A stretch of 53,472 nucleotides of DNA, from positions 3,633 to 57,104 of the forward strand of contig DIWN01000045.1 in the NCBI GenBank assembly GCA_002423495.1. Reading direction: 5' to 3'. This document shows positions 32,200-39,721 of this stretch, in pieces; the first letter of the stretch is position 1, and each line of letters begins with the position of its first letter. The notes under the pieces are model-generated. The model was not told where the DNA came from, made no database searches, and saw only the letters and a program-made list of their open reading frames with translations. The position numbers were made by a program, and so were the translations under genes. This DNA is from Anaerolineaceae bacterium UBA6105 (GTDB taxonomy: Bacteria > Chloroflexota > Anaerolineae > Anaerolineales > Anaerolineaceae).

Positions 32200-32487
32200 A
32201 TGCCAAACGAAGCGCAGTTTCAACGCAACCCGGATTTCATCTTTCGCAAAATTGCGGATGAGTTGGTTCTGGTTCCCATTCGCCAAGACGTGGCCAACAT
32301 GGACAGCATCTACACGCTGAACAGCGTGGGTGCTTTCATTTGGGCGCATTTGGCCCAACCATCAAGCCAGGCGGATATTCAGCAGGCGGTGCTTGGCGAA
32401 TACGAAGCAGACCAGGAGACTCTCATGGCAGATCTGGCGCGTTTCCTGGGTGAGATGACTGCCATCGGAGCGGTGAGAGAGGTATAA
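32200..32487 (+). CDS. PqqD-like peptide-binding (RRE) protein
   Basis: A 95-residue stand-alone PqqD-family protein preceded by AGGGGGACC. The wHTH-type RiPP recognition element is visible as an N-terminal beta hairpin (FIFRKIADELVLVPI, then MDSIYTLNSVGAFIWAHL) and a C-terminal helical part (SSQADIQQAVLGEYEAD, LMADLARFLGEMTAIGAVRE). The LNSVGAFIW stretch is the hallmark of the family. PqqD proteins bind the leader of a ribosomal peptide and present it to a radical SAM enzyme, and the next gene, 3 bp downstream, is a radical SAM/SPASM protein. This makes the peptide at 33591 the natural client. Confidence 0.88.
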   Translation: MPNEAQFQRNPDFIFRKIADELVLVPIRQDVANMDSIYTLNSVGAFIWAHLAQPSSQADIQQAVLGEYEADQETLMADLARFLGEMTAIGAVREV

Positions 32488-32490
32488 CCC

Positions 32491-33555
32491 ATGGGTTGCT
32501 CCGGTATTCCAGAGATTGACCTTTCGCAGTGGAACGTGCTTAAATCGCTCAACGGGCAGCGCTATCCGTATAACGGGATGATCGAGCTGACCGACCGCTG
32601 CAACCTGAATTGTGTGCATTGCTATATCAATCAACCCGCTGCCAGCCGTGAGGCACTCGCAACAGAAATGTCCACCGAGCAAGTGAAGGAAGTATTGGAC
32701 CAGATGGCAGCGGCAGGCACCCTGTTTCTGACGATCACCGGCGGTGAGCCGCTGCTGCGCAAGGATTTTTCTGAAATTTATTTGTACGCGAAAAGAGAAG
32801 GTTTTATTATCACGCTTTTTACCAACGCAACCATGGTCACGCCGGAAATCGCGGACATGCTGGCAGAGTGGAAACCACTCTCGGTCGAAGTCAGTTTGTA
32901 TGGCGCGACCAAGGAAACTTTTGAACGCGTAACCAGGGTTCCCGGTTCTTACGCGCGTTTCAAGCGCGGAGTGAAGTTGTTGATGGAGCGTAACATACCG
33001 GTTTCATTGAAATCTGTGCTTTTGACGGAAAACCGGCACGAATTGGCTGAAATGCAAGCGCTGACGGAAGAGCTGGGCATAACCTACCGCTATGACGGCG
33101 TGATCTGGCCCAGGGTGGATGGAAGTTTGGAACCCTTTGAGCATCAGCTATCGGTGGAAGAATTGACCACGATCGATCACAGGCAACCTGAACGGAATGA
33201 GGAACGCAAGAAACTGGAAGAATTATTCAAGGGAAAGATCGCGCGCAAGGATTACATTTACAATTGCGGCGCGGGGTTGACTTCCTTCCACATTGACAGC
33301 ACTGGAAAAATGTGCATCTGCGGCATGGCAAGGCGACCAGCTTTTGACCTGAATGAGATGCCTTTCATGGAAGCCTGGGAAAAAATTGGAGAGCTGCGGC
33401 AACTCAAGCGTCAGAAGGATACCAAATGCCGCACATGTGAGATTGGCGCTTATTGTGTGCAATGTGCGGGGTGGTCTCAGTTGGTTCACAATGACGATGA
33501 GACCCCGGTTGAGTTTATTTGTGAGCTGGCACATGCCTTTGCCTCACAGCATTAG
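32491..33555 (+). CDS. Radical SAM/SPASM peptide-modifying enzyme
   Basis: A 354-residue enzyme. The CxxxCxxC cluster motif is CNLNCVHC (Cys ~37, 41, 44); TITGGEPLLRKD is the SAM-binding GGEP motif; SVEVSLYGATKETFERVT is typical of PqqE/SPASM enzymes. The C-terminal SPASM domain carries eight Cys (~259, 275, 277, 313, 316, 322, 325, 344), enough for two auxiliary 4Fe-4S clusters as in PqqE, AnSME and sactisynthases. The preceding PqqD-like protein and the following small Cys peptide point to peptide modification. The bond formed (thioether, C-C or other) cannot be told from sequence. Translation starts with MGCSG, 3 bp after the PqqD-like stop. Confidence 0.9.
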   Translation: MGCSGIPEIDLSQWNVLKSLNGQRYPYNGMIELTDRCNLNCVHCYINQPAASREALATEMSTEQVKEVLDQMAAAGTLFLTITGGEPLLRKDFSEIYLYAKREGFIITLFTNATMVTPEIADMLAEWKPLSVEVSLYGATKETFERVTRVPGSYARFKRGVKLLMERNIPVSLKSVLLTENRHELAEMQALTEELGITYRYDGVIWPRVDGSLEPFEHQLSVEELTTIDHRQPERNEERKKLEELFKGKIARKDYIYNCGAGLTSFHIDSTGKMCICGMARRPAFDLNEMPFMEAWEKIGELRQLKRQKDTKCRTCEIGAYCVQCAGWSQLVHNDDETPVEFICELAHAFASQH

Positions 33556-33566
33556 TGGGATATAAT
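33538..33566 (+). promoter_or_regulatory. Possible internal promoter for the small peptide gene
   Basis: TATAAT (33561-33566) stands 17 bp after TTTGCC (33538-33543), a poor -35, at the end of the radical SAM gene. It lies ~25 bp before the peptide ATG. Extra transcription of a precursor relative to its enzymes would be sensible. Confidence 0.4.
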
Positions 33567-33590
33567 AATATGAACATGGAGTTGGAAATT

Positions 33591-33749
33591 ATGAGCAAAA
33601 AAATTTACGAAGCACCAATTGTCACAAAAGTTAAGTTGGAAGTCAAGAATGCGGTCCTTTCGGTTTGCCATACCACTTTTGACAATACACCCAGGGTTGA
33701 AGGTATACCCGCCGGTCAATGTAGTTTGGATCCGGCTTGCAGGTATTAG
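33591..33749 (+). CDS. Small Cys-containing peptide, candidate RiPP precursor
   Basis: A 52-residue peptide from ATG 33591, chosen because GGAG at 33578-33581 lies nine bases ahead; in-frame ATGs at 33570 and 33576 and a GTG at 33555 are alternatives. The N-terminal part reads KKIYEAPIVTKVKLEVKNAVLSVC, a charged, leader-like segment with the K-x-Y-x-x-P-x-V and AVL-x-x-C pattern that I associate with small peptides beside PqqD/radical SAM genes. The C-terminal ~27 residues (HTTFDNTPRVEGIPAGQC, then SLDPACRY) would be the core. Cys are at 26, 44 and 50. It directly follows the radical SAM gene (35 bp) and precedes the HprK-like kinase. No homologue search was possible, so precursor status is inferred from size, position and composition. 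Confidence 0.72.
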   Translation: MSKKIYEAPIVTKVKLEVKNAVLSVCHTTFDNTPRVEGIPAGQCSLDPACRY

Positions 33750-33863
33750 GCCAATCTATTCTTTTCGGCTGGATTTCATAAATGTGGATAACCGACTAGC
33801 AATGAGTACTTATTAATCGTATTCCGCGACTCGATAGTTTTGTGAAGATTTAGGTCTGGACTT

Positions 33864-34784
33864 GTGTCGATAGAAATCAATGCAAATGAAATTTTTTTGA
33901 GGATTGCCAGGCTTGGATTGAGGTTGAAGGCAGAGGGAAATGATCTGCAATTGATCAGCCCGCCGAGTTACCAGGATTTTCTTCAGCCTGCGGCCCAACC
34001 GCAGGCTTTTTTTGAAAATGGCGGCAATGCGAATCCCCAAAAGGAGAATTCAGAATTGTTGTTGCGGGTGATCAACAAACCTACAATTGAATCGTTGAAA
34101 CCAAAAACCAAGCTGTTTAGCTCAGATAACTGGGACATCTGGATCGATAAAAATGGGAGTTTCTTCCTGGAAGCCTTGCGCCTGCCGCCGGGCAGGAGAG
34201 TACGCGTGGATCCCGATTTCTCGCGCGGTGAGATCAGAGGTGATTTTTCTGCAGTCGACGGCAGTGGATATTACCCTCTGCAGAACCTGGACATGAAACT
34301 GTTTGTAAACTGGTTGTCGGGCTTTGGCGACCTGGTCCTACATGCCTGCGGCGTGGCGGCGGGTGGCAAAGGTTATTGCTTTTCTGGTCCTGCCGGGATA
34401 GGGAAATCCACCCTGGCGGCATCACTTCAGGACAATCATGGTGTTACCGTGCTGGGCGAAGACCAGGTGATTTTGCGTTATTTGGATGGACAATTTTGGG
34501 TCTTTGGAACTCCCTGGCATGATAGCCCAAGGATGTGCTCCCCCCAAGGGGTGCCGCTGGAGAAAGTGTTTTTCCTGGAGAGGAACGCCAGCCTCGTCAT
34601 AGAACCACTCAAACCAGTGGATGGAATAACACGTGTTCTGCAAAACGCGTTTATCCCCTACTACCGCCAGGATTTGTTGGGTGGCATTCTGGACCGTCTG
34701 GAGTTAATGACCAGCCAGATGCCGTTTTTCTCGCTCAGCTATGCGCTTGGCTCTGATCCCTGGCAAGCCATTTTGGAAGCGTGA
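33864..34784 (+). CDS. HprK-like P-loop kinase
   Basis: A 306-residue protein, start GTG 33864 (AGGTCTGGA upstream). The C-terminal half has the HPr-kinase-type core: DLVLHACGVAAGGKGYCFSG, then the P-loop GPAGIGKS at ~175-182, VTVLGEDQVILRY (general acid/base Asp region) and WHDSPRMCSPQGVPLEKVFFL. It lacks the N-terminal HprK domain of true HPr kinases. Instead, residues ~8-35 (LRIARLGLRLKAEGNDLQL) faintly resemble a TubC-type docking module. Stand-alone HprK-like kinases phosphorylate a C-terminal Ser in some lasso precursors (PadeK, ThcoK). Being with PqqD, radical SAM and a nucleotidyltransferase, this one probably also acts on a peptide or its carrier. The 114-bp gap upstream shows no other gene. 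Confidence 0.82.
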   Translation: MSIEINANEIFLRIARLGLRLKAEGNDLQLISPPSYQDFLQPAAQPQAFFENGGNANPQKENSELLLRVINKPTIESLKPKTKLFSSDNWDIWIDKNGSFFLEALRLPPGRRVRVDPDFSRGEIRGDFSAVDGSGYYPLQNLDMKLFVNWLSGFGDLVLHACGVAAGGKGYCFSGPAGIGKSTLAASLQDNHGVTVLGEDQVILRYLDGQFWVFGTPWHDSPRMCSPQGVPLEKVFFLERNASLVIEPLKPVDGITRVLQNAFIPYYRQDLLGGILDRLELMTSQMPFFSLSYALGSDPWQAILEA

Positions 34785-35181
34785 ATTTCTTCGGCTCAGG
34801 CAGGTTGTGGAACGCTGCAGAAGGGTGGAATGGTGAAAGATGTATGGTGACAAGAGTTAGGTAACAGAACGTGACAGGACATAGGTAACACATTTAGTCG
34901 TAGGTCAGGTTGCGCAGTTCAACCTGACGTCGGAAGCCTGTTTTTTTCAGGCCGTTCTTTGCCAACATTCGTGATGTCAGGTTCAACAGAAGAACCTGAC
35001 ATACGCGCTACAAAAACACTTCGGATGCCAGGTGGAGTGGCGCAGAAAGGTGGAATGGTGCGAGACCATTCCCTACAAAAGATATTCGGATGGTAAAAAA
35101 CTTTTGTTATAATATTTAGAAGTGGGATGAATATTGCCGCTGGATTAACATCTGATCCAGTCTTAAATCGGTGAGGTACTT
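34785..35181 (+). repeat. Intergenic region with palindromic and direct repeats
   Basis: This 397-bp gap has no credible gene but is full of short repeats. GTCAGGTTG (34904-34912) pairs with CAACCTGAC (34920-34928); GTCAGGTT (34976-34983) pairs with AACCTGAC (34993-35000); GGAATGGT (35052-35059) pairs with ACCATTCC (35065-35072). A 19-bp direct repeat beginning GCAGAAGGGTGGAATGG lies at 34817-34835 and, with one mismatch, 35042-35060. TAGGTAACA occurs at 34858-34866 and again near 34882. Two related hairpins plus a direct repeat suggest mobile palindromic units or decayed insertion-sequence ends. The first hairpins may also serve as transcription terminators for the HprK-like gene. Confidence 0.6.
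35085..35113 (+). promoter_or_regulatory. Putative promoter of the C25 protease gene
   Basis: TATAAT (35108-35113) is preceded at 17 bp by TTCGGA (35085-35090), a weak match to TTGACA. The leader to the ATG at 35200 is about 80 nt. Confidence 0.5.
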
Positions 35182-35199
35182 TTGGAAAGATCCAGTTTT

Positions 35200-38100
35200 A
35201 TGAAAGTTAGACGTAGAATTTTCGCCTTTTTGATGGCAAGTATGCTGGTGTTACCCGGATTATCGGCAGGATTAAAACAGCATAAATCTGCTGGTGCATC
35301 AACATCCTTACCTGACGCAAGCCAACAGCAATCCGTAATACCCGAGGTGGTTGGACCGAATGTGCAGCTACTCTCCAGTGATAGTCAGGGGGTCAGCTTC
35401 AGGTTGGACATACCGTGGCAGCAATTGCGCCTTGAAACGGTCACGCTCGATGGCAAGGACTACGTACGCGTTTTGCTGCCGGGCTGGTCTGAAACTTTTA
35501 CGCCTGGGATGCCAGCTTTGCCATTCACAGTGGAAAAACTGGGCGTGCCTTTTGGAGCAAGTATTACTGTCAACGTGGAGCCGGGCGAGGCGCACACGAT
35601 GGAGATCTCAGCTCCTGTGCAGCCTGTGGCGACTCAGCAAGTTGAGATTGCTCGGTCAGAAGGTCTGACTGAATCGCTGCCTGTATCAGAAAGCACTTTT
35701 ATCTACGCGGAAGATTCTTCGGTTTACGCAGAGAGAACTGTTTATCCTGGAGTGCTGTCAGAAATTAGCGCGGATGGCGTTTTGCGTCAGCAACGGGTGG
35801 TCGGCATCGCAGCTTACCCGGTGCAATATGATCCAAAAACGATGCAGTTGACGGTTTATGAATCTTTACAGATTACTGTCAACTTCGAGGGATCCTCAAA
35901 CATCAGTAGCTTATCCTCGATAACTGATTCCCCAGGCTATGAGAACTTCTTCCAGGGGGAACTGCTCAATTACGAGTCCGCGCGCGGCTTCCGCCAGGCA
36001 AGCTCCCCAAGCGCAGATAAGTTAGATTTGACTCCAGAGGGTGCTGTGGCTCAAGCAGTCGCTATTCCCTGGGCTCCACCCGAGCCGGGATGGCGCGTGA
36101 GCGTGCAGCAGGATGGCTTCTACGAGTTGAGTTTTTCCGAATTAAGCGCGGTGGGATTCCTGGACGATAGCCCAAATCCACGCACCTTTCAGCTTTACCA
36201 TATGGGGGAGGAGGTTGCCATCCAGGTGACAGGTGAGGACAACGGTGAATTCGACCTTACCGATACGATCCGATTTTTTGGGGAGGGGGCGGACTCCATA
36301 TACACCCAGGATTCGGTCTATTGGCTGACCTACGATCCTGCGGGAGTAGTGCAAGGCAAGCGCTTGGAATCAAGGGATGGTACTCCCGGAACAGCACTGA
36401 CGCCAGACAATTACCCAGCCAGCCTCCACATGGAAAACAATGCGGTCTATTTATCCTGGCTGCCTTTTGAAGAAGGCACGGAACGCTGGTGGTGGGATAT
36501 GGTTCAAAGACCATATACACCCAGTGTGACTCTTCCAGCTTTCACGCTGATTGCCCCAGATACAGATCCTGCCAATGGACCGGCCAGCTTATCGGTTTCG
36601 GTAGTAGGGTTTACAGCCAATTCCATCAATCCAGACCACCACGTGCAGGTTTCGGTCAACGGTGTTGTCGTGGGCGATGGATTTTTAGATGGACGGAATT
36701 GGCAGGTCTTTGAATTTTCGCTTGCCCAGGGGATACTGCAAGCGGGAATAAATACGGTGATGGTAAGCAGTGTACCAATCACAGGTGTAAATCTTGACTA
36801 TTTTATGATTGATTGGGTCAAGATTGATTACCCCAACACCTTCCAGGCTGAGAACGATGAGCTGGCTTTTGTATACTCAGAAGTCGGATCATGGAAGTTC
36901 CAGGTGAATGGCTTAAGTACTGACCAGTTGGTTGTGTATGATGTGAGCGATCCGCTTAATGTGGTGAGTATAGAGAATGTCTCCGTAGTTTCTGGTGGAA
37001 GCGACTTTGCCGTGCAATTCGAGGACGCTGTCTCAGGTCTTACCAGTTATTGGGCAATGAGCGGAACAACTTATCGAACTGTCGCGGGGATTGATGCAGA
37101 AGATACTCCCTCGAACCTGCGATCGATTGTTAATGGCGCGGACCACATCATCATCACCCATCAGGAATTCTGGGAACAAGCGCAGGCTTTACACGACTAC
37201 CGGGATGATTCGATGCGTGCTGTTGTGGTAGACGTACAGGACATATACGATGAATTTGGTTATGGGATGATCGGGGCTGAGGCCATCCGTAACTTTTTGG
37301 CGTACGCCTATGCCAACTGGCAAGCCCCATCGCCTTCTTACGTGGTCTTGATGGGTGACGGGCATTTTGATCCCAAAGACCATTCTGGTTACGGGAGGAC
37401 GAACTACATTCCGGCTTACTTGCTGCCGGTGGACCCCTGGATAGGCGAGACCGCCTCGGATAACCGCTACGTCACGCTGGTTGGGGAGGATACGCTACCG
37501 GACATGATGATCGGAAGGCTGGCGGTCAATACTGTTTCTGAAGCTCAGGCTTTCGTCACTAAGATCATCAACTACGAAACCACTCCGGTGGCAGGTGACT
37601 GGAAGCAGCAGATCCTGGCAGTGGCGGATAACGCTGATTATGCCGGAGATTTCGCCGCGATCTCTGATAACTTGATTGAAACCTATATCGCAACCCCCTA
37701 TACTGCAGAAAAAGTCTATTATGGTGTTCCACCCTACCCAATTGAAGATGTGGCGCTTGCCAAGCAGGCGGTCGTTGATGGAATCAATGCCGGCAAATTG
37801 ATTGTGAATTACATAGGTCATTCCGGATTCACTTCGTGGGGAGATCAATTATTCAAAGTATCCCAGGTGGCTGGGCTGACAAATGGCGAAAAAATGCCAG
37901 TTATGCTGGATATGACTTGCTACAGTGGCACGTTCCACTATCCGAATCCGTATTCAGGCAACTATGAAGGTTTGGGCGAAGTGGTGACCCGTGCTGATGG
38001 GAAAGGCGCGGTAGCGAGTTGGTCTGCGACCGGAAACGGCGTGGCGAGCGGGCATTACTTCTTGAACCAAGGCTTTTTCAAATCCTTCTTCCATGACGGA

Positions 38101-39135
38101 TTGATCACCGTGGGCAGCGGCACCATCGCCGGCAAGTTCGAGCTTTGGTCGATTGGCGGTGCCCTGGATTTGCTGGATACATACACGCTTTTTGGCGACC
38201 CGGCGCTTCAGATTGCCCTGGAGGGCAACACGAATACCCCACCCGTTATCACGGAAGGCGCGTCTACCCAGGTAACAATGTCGGAGGACGGCTCACCGGT
38301 GGCTTTTAGCAAGACGCTGCACGCGACTGACGCGGATGGCGATACCCTCACCTGGAGCGTTTCAGGGCCTGCCCTTCACGGTACGGCGACTGCTTCGGGG
38401 ACGGGCGACGCGGTCACGCTTGGCTATGTCCCTGACGCCAATTATTTTGGGACTGACATGTTCATCGTGCAGGTCTCAGATGGGAGCCTGGCTGATTTCA
38501 TTACGGTTAATGTGACCATTGAACCAATCAACGACGCGCCGGTGGCAGGGGATATGCCAGATCAAAGCGTTTATATAGGTCAGAGTTTCAACAACATCAT
38601 CCTGGATTTTTATGTTATGGATGTTGATAATGCTGATACGGAGATAGCATGGAGTACCAGCGGAACAAGCAATCTATCGGTAAATATTGTCAATCGGGTT
38701 GCCACAATTACCGCGCCGGTTGATTGGGTTGGCTCGGAAACCATTACTTTCAGGGCAACTGATCCCGGAAATCTATGGGACGAGGATGAGGCTACCTTTA
38801 CCGTGATGCCCAATGAGGCTCCGGTGGTGACGGATATCCCTGATCAAACTATCGCACAGATGGCGAGCTTTGCTACCATCAACCTGGATGATTACGTCAG
38901 TGATCCGGATCATTCCGACCTGGATATGGAATGGACCGTGGCTGGGAACTGGTATCTGAACGTGAGTATTGTTGACCGGGTGGCAACCATCACGCCTCCG
39001 GTTTTTTGGACAGGATCAGAAACGCTCACTTTCCGTGCTACGGATCCGGGTGGATTGTGGGATGAGGACTGCGCCACTTTTACAGTAACCGCAATCGATC
39101 TTGAGCACATTTTCTTACCGATAATCTTCAAGTAG
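35200..39135 (+). CDS. Secreted C25-family (gingipain-like) cysteine protease with cadherin/Ig-like repeats
   Basis: About 1311 residues from ATG 35200 (signal peptide RIFAFLMASMLVLPGLSAG follows); an in-frame TTG at 35182, after a GGTGAGGT site, is an alternative. An N-terminal pro-region of ~340 residues (YPGVLSEISADGVLRQQRVVG is typical of C25 propeptides) leads to the protease domain. Its catalytic His is in IVNYIGHSGFTSWGD and its Cys in MLDMTCYSGTFHYP; YVVLMGDGHFDP and LPDMMIGRLAV are also family hallmarks. Three ~85-residue cadherin/Ig-like repeats follow (TDADGDTLTWSVSG; FRATDPGNLWDEDEATFTV; FRATDPGGLWDEDCATFTV). The protein ends HIFLPIIFK, a hydrophobic tail of the kind seen on many secreted Chloroflexota proteins, unlike the type IX signal of gingipains. 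Role: extracellular proteolysis, target unknown. Confidence 0.85.
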   Translation: MKVRRRIFAFLMASMLVLPGLSAGLKQHKSAGASTSLPDASQQQSVIPEVVGPNVQLLSSDSQGVSFRLDIPWQQLRLETVTLDGKDYVRVLLPGWSETFTPGMPALPFTVEKLGVPFGASITVNVEPGEAHTMEISAPVQPVATQQVEIARSEGLTESLPVSESTFIYAEDSSVYAERTVYPGVLSEISADGVLRQQRVVGIAAYPVQYDPKTMQLTVYESLQITVNFEGSSNISSLSSITDSPGYENFFQGELLNYESARGFRQASSPSADKLDLTPEGAVAQAVAIPWAPPEPGWRVSVQQDGFYELSFSELSAVGFLDDSPNPRTFQLYHMGEEVAIQVTGEDNGEFDLTDTIRFFGEGADSIYTQDSVYWLTYDPAGVVQGKRLESRDGTPGTALTPDNYPASLHMENNAVYLSWLPFEEGTERWWWDMVQRPYTPSVTLPAFTLIAPDTDPANGPASLSVSVVGFTANSINPDHHVQVSVNGVVVGDGFLDGRNWQVFEFSLAQGILQAGINTVMVSSVPITGVNLDYFMIDWVKIDYPNTFQAENDELAFVYSEVGSWKFQVNGLSTDQLVVYDVSDPLNVVSIENVSVVSGGSDFAVQFEDAVSGLTSYWAMSGTTYRTVAGIDAEDTPSNLRSIVNGADHIIITHQEFWEQAQALHDYRDDSMRAVVVDVQDIYDEFGYGMIGAEAIRNFLAYAYANWQAPSPSYVVLMGDGHFDPKDHSGYGRTNYIPAYLLPVDPWIGETASDNRYVTLVGEDTLPDMMIGRLAVNTVSEAQAFVTKIINYETTPVAGDWKQQILAVADNADYAGDFAAISDNLIETYIATPYTAEKVYYGVPPYPIEDVALAKQAVVDGINAGKLIVNYIGHSGFTSWGDQLFKVSQVAGLTNGEKMPVMLDMTCYSGTFHYPNPYSGNYEGLGEVVTRADGKGAVASWSATGNGVASGHYFLNQGFFKSFFHDGLITVGSGTIAGKFELWSIGGALDLLDTYTLFGDPALQIALEGNTNTPPVITEGASTQVTMSEDGSPVAFSKTLHATDADGDTLTWSVSGPALHGTATASGTGDAVTLGYVPDANYFGTDMFIVQVSDGSLADFITVNVTIEPINDAPVAGDMPDQSVYIGQSFNNIILDFYVMDVDNADTEIAWSTSGTSNLSVNIVNRVATITAPVDWVGSETITFRATDPGNLWDEDEATFTVMPNEAPVVTDIPDQTIAQMASFATINLDDYVSDPDHSDLDMEWTVAGNWYLNVSIVDRVATITPPVFWTGSETLTFRATDPGGLWDEDCATFTVTAIDLEHIFLPIIFK

Positions 39136-39153
39136 CGACTGGTTCGATAAACG

Positions 39154-39186
39154 AAAAGGATTGATCTATGAGGGATCAATCCTTTT
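39154..39186. terminator. Strong bidirectional terminator
   Basis: AAAAGGATTGATC (39154-39166) is perfectly complementary to GATCAATCCTTTT (39174-39186), loop TATGAGG, followed on the plus strand by more T (39187-39189). On the minus strand the same hairpin ends in TTTT. It separates the C25 gene from the convergent phosphatase gene. Confidence 0.9.
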
Positions 39187-39206
39187 TTTGTTTGCCTGAT
39201 AAGCCG

Positions 39207-39680
39207 TTACTTATGATTATTTCTACTTGCCAGAGCGGTAATTTTTTCGATGTTTGTCTTGATTAGGGTTTCAATTTCCCGGGCGATTTCGGAGGAGGGC
39301 TCTTTGGTCACATACGGGTCGGGGATGGTGAAGGCCGGACCCGAGAGTTCACTAAGCAGATAGGTCTTGTCAGTGAGTTGCGGAAAATCGATCAGGATCG
39401 ATTCCTTCTGACCGAGCTCCATTACCAATAACAGGTCGATCGAGTCAAGATTGAGGGCTTCGATGCCCAGTGAGATGTGCGAAGAGATGTCAAGACCGCG
39501 TTTTGCAGCCTCAATGAAGGCTTCTTCGGTGGGAGGCATCAAGTCGTGAACCCAGGAACCGGCACTTTCGACGATCCACTCCCCAGGCACCTTACGCGCA
39601 GCCAATTCACGTTGGAATATTGCCGCTGCCAGAGGAGAGCGAAATCGGTTCCTGGTACACACAAATGCGATTTTTGGCAA
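39207..39680 (-). CDS. Low-molecular-weight protein tyrosine phosphatase
   Basis: A 157-residue phosphatase. The P-loop is VCTRNRFRSPLA: Cys8 and Arg14 with five residues between (CX5R). The usual C-x-G-N-x-C-R-S has Arg, Arg and Phe at the variable places, so the second Cys is absent. The general-acid loop is IPDPYV. These enzymes dephosphorylate the tyrosine tail of Wzc-type kinases and so control polysaccharide export. The gene lies 41 bp downstream of a BY-kinase gene on the same strand, the usual Wzb-Wzc pairing in reverse order. Atypical P-loop residues may alter regulation by oxidation but should leave catalysis possible. Confidence 0.85.
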   Translation of the reverse strand: MPKIAFVCTRNRFRSPLAAAIFQRELAARKVPGEWIVESAGSWVHDLMPPTEEAFIEAAKRGLDISSHISLGIEALNLDSIDLLLVMELGQKESILIDFPQLTDKTYLLSELSGPAFTIPDPYVTKEPSSEIAREIETLIKTNIEKITALASRNNHK

Positions 39681-39721
39681 AATTACCTCGCCATGAAATT
39701 CTCAGTAAATAATCGAGATGA

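Noticed and set aside
35200..39135. Type IX secretion substrate, as for gingipains
   Set aside because: The C-terminus lacks the ~80-residue CTD of type IX substrates; it ends in cadherin/Ig-like repeats and a short FLPIIFK tail.
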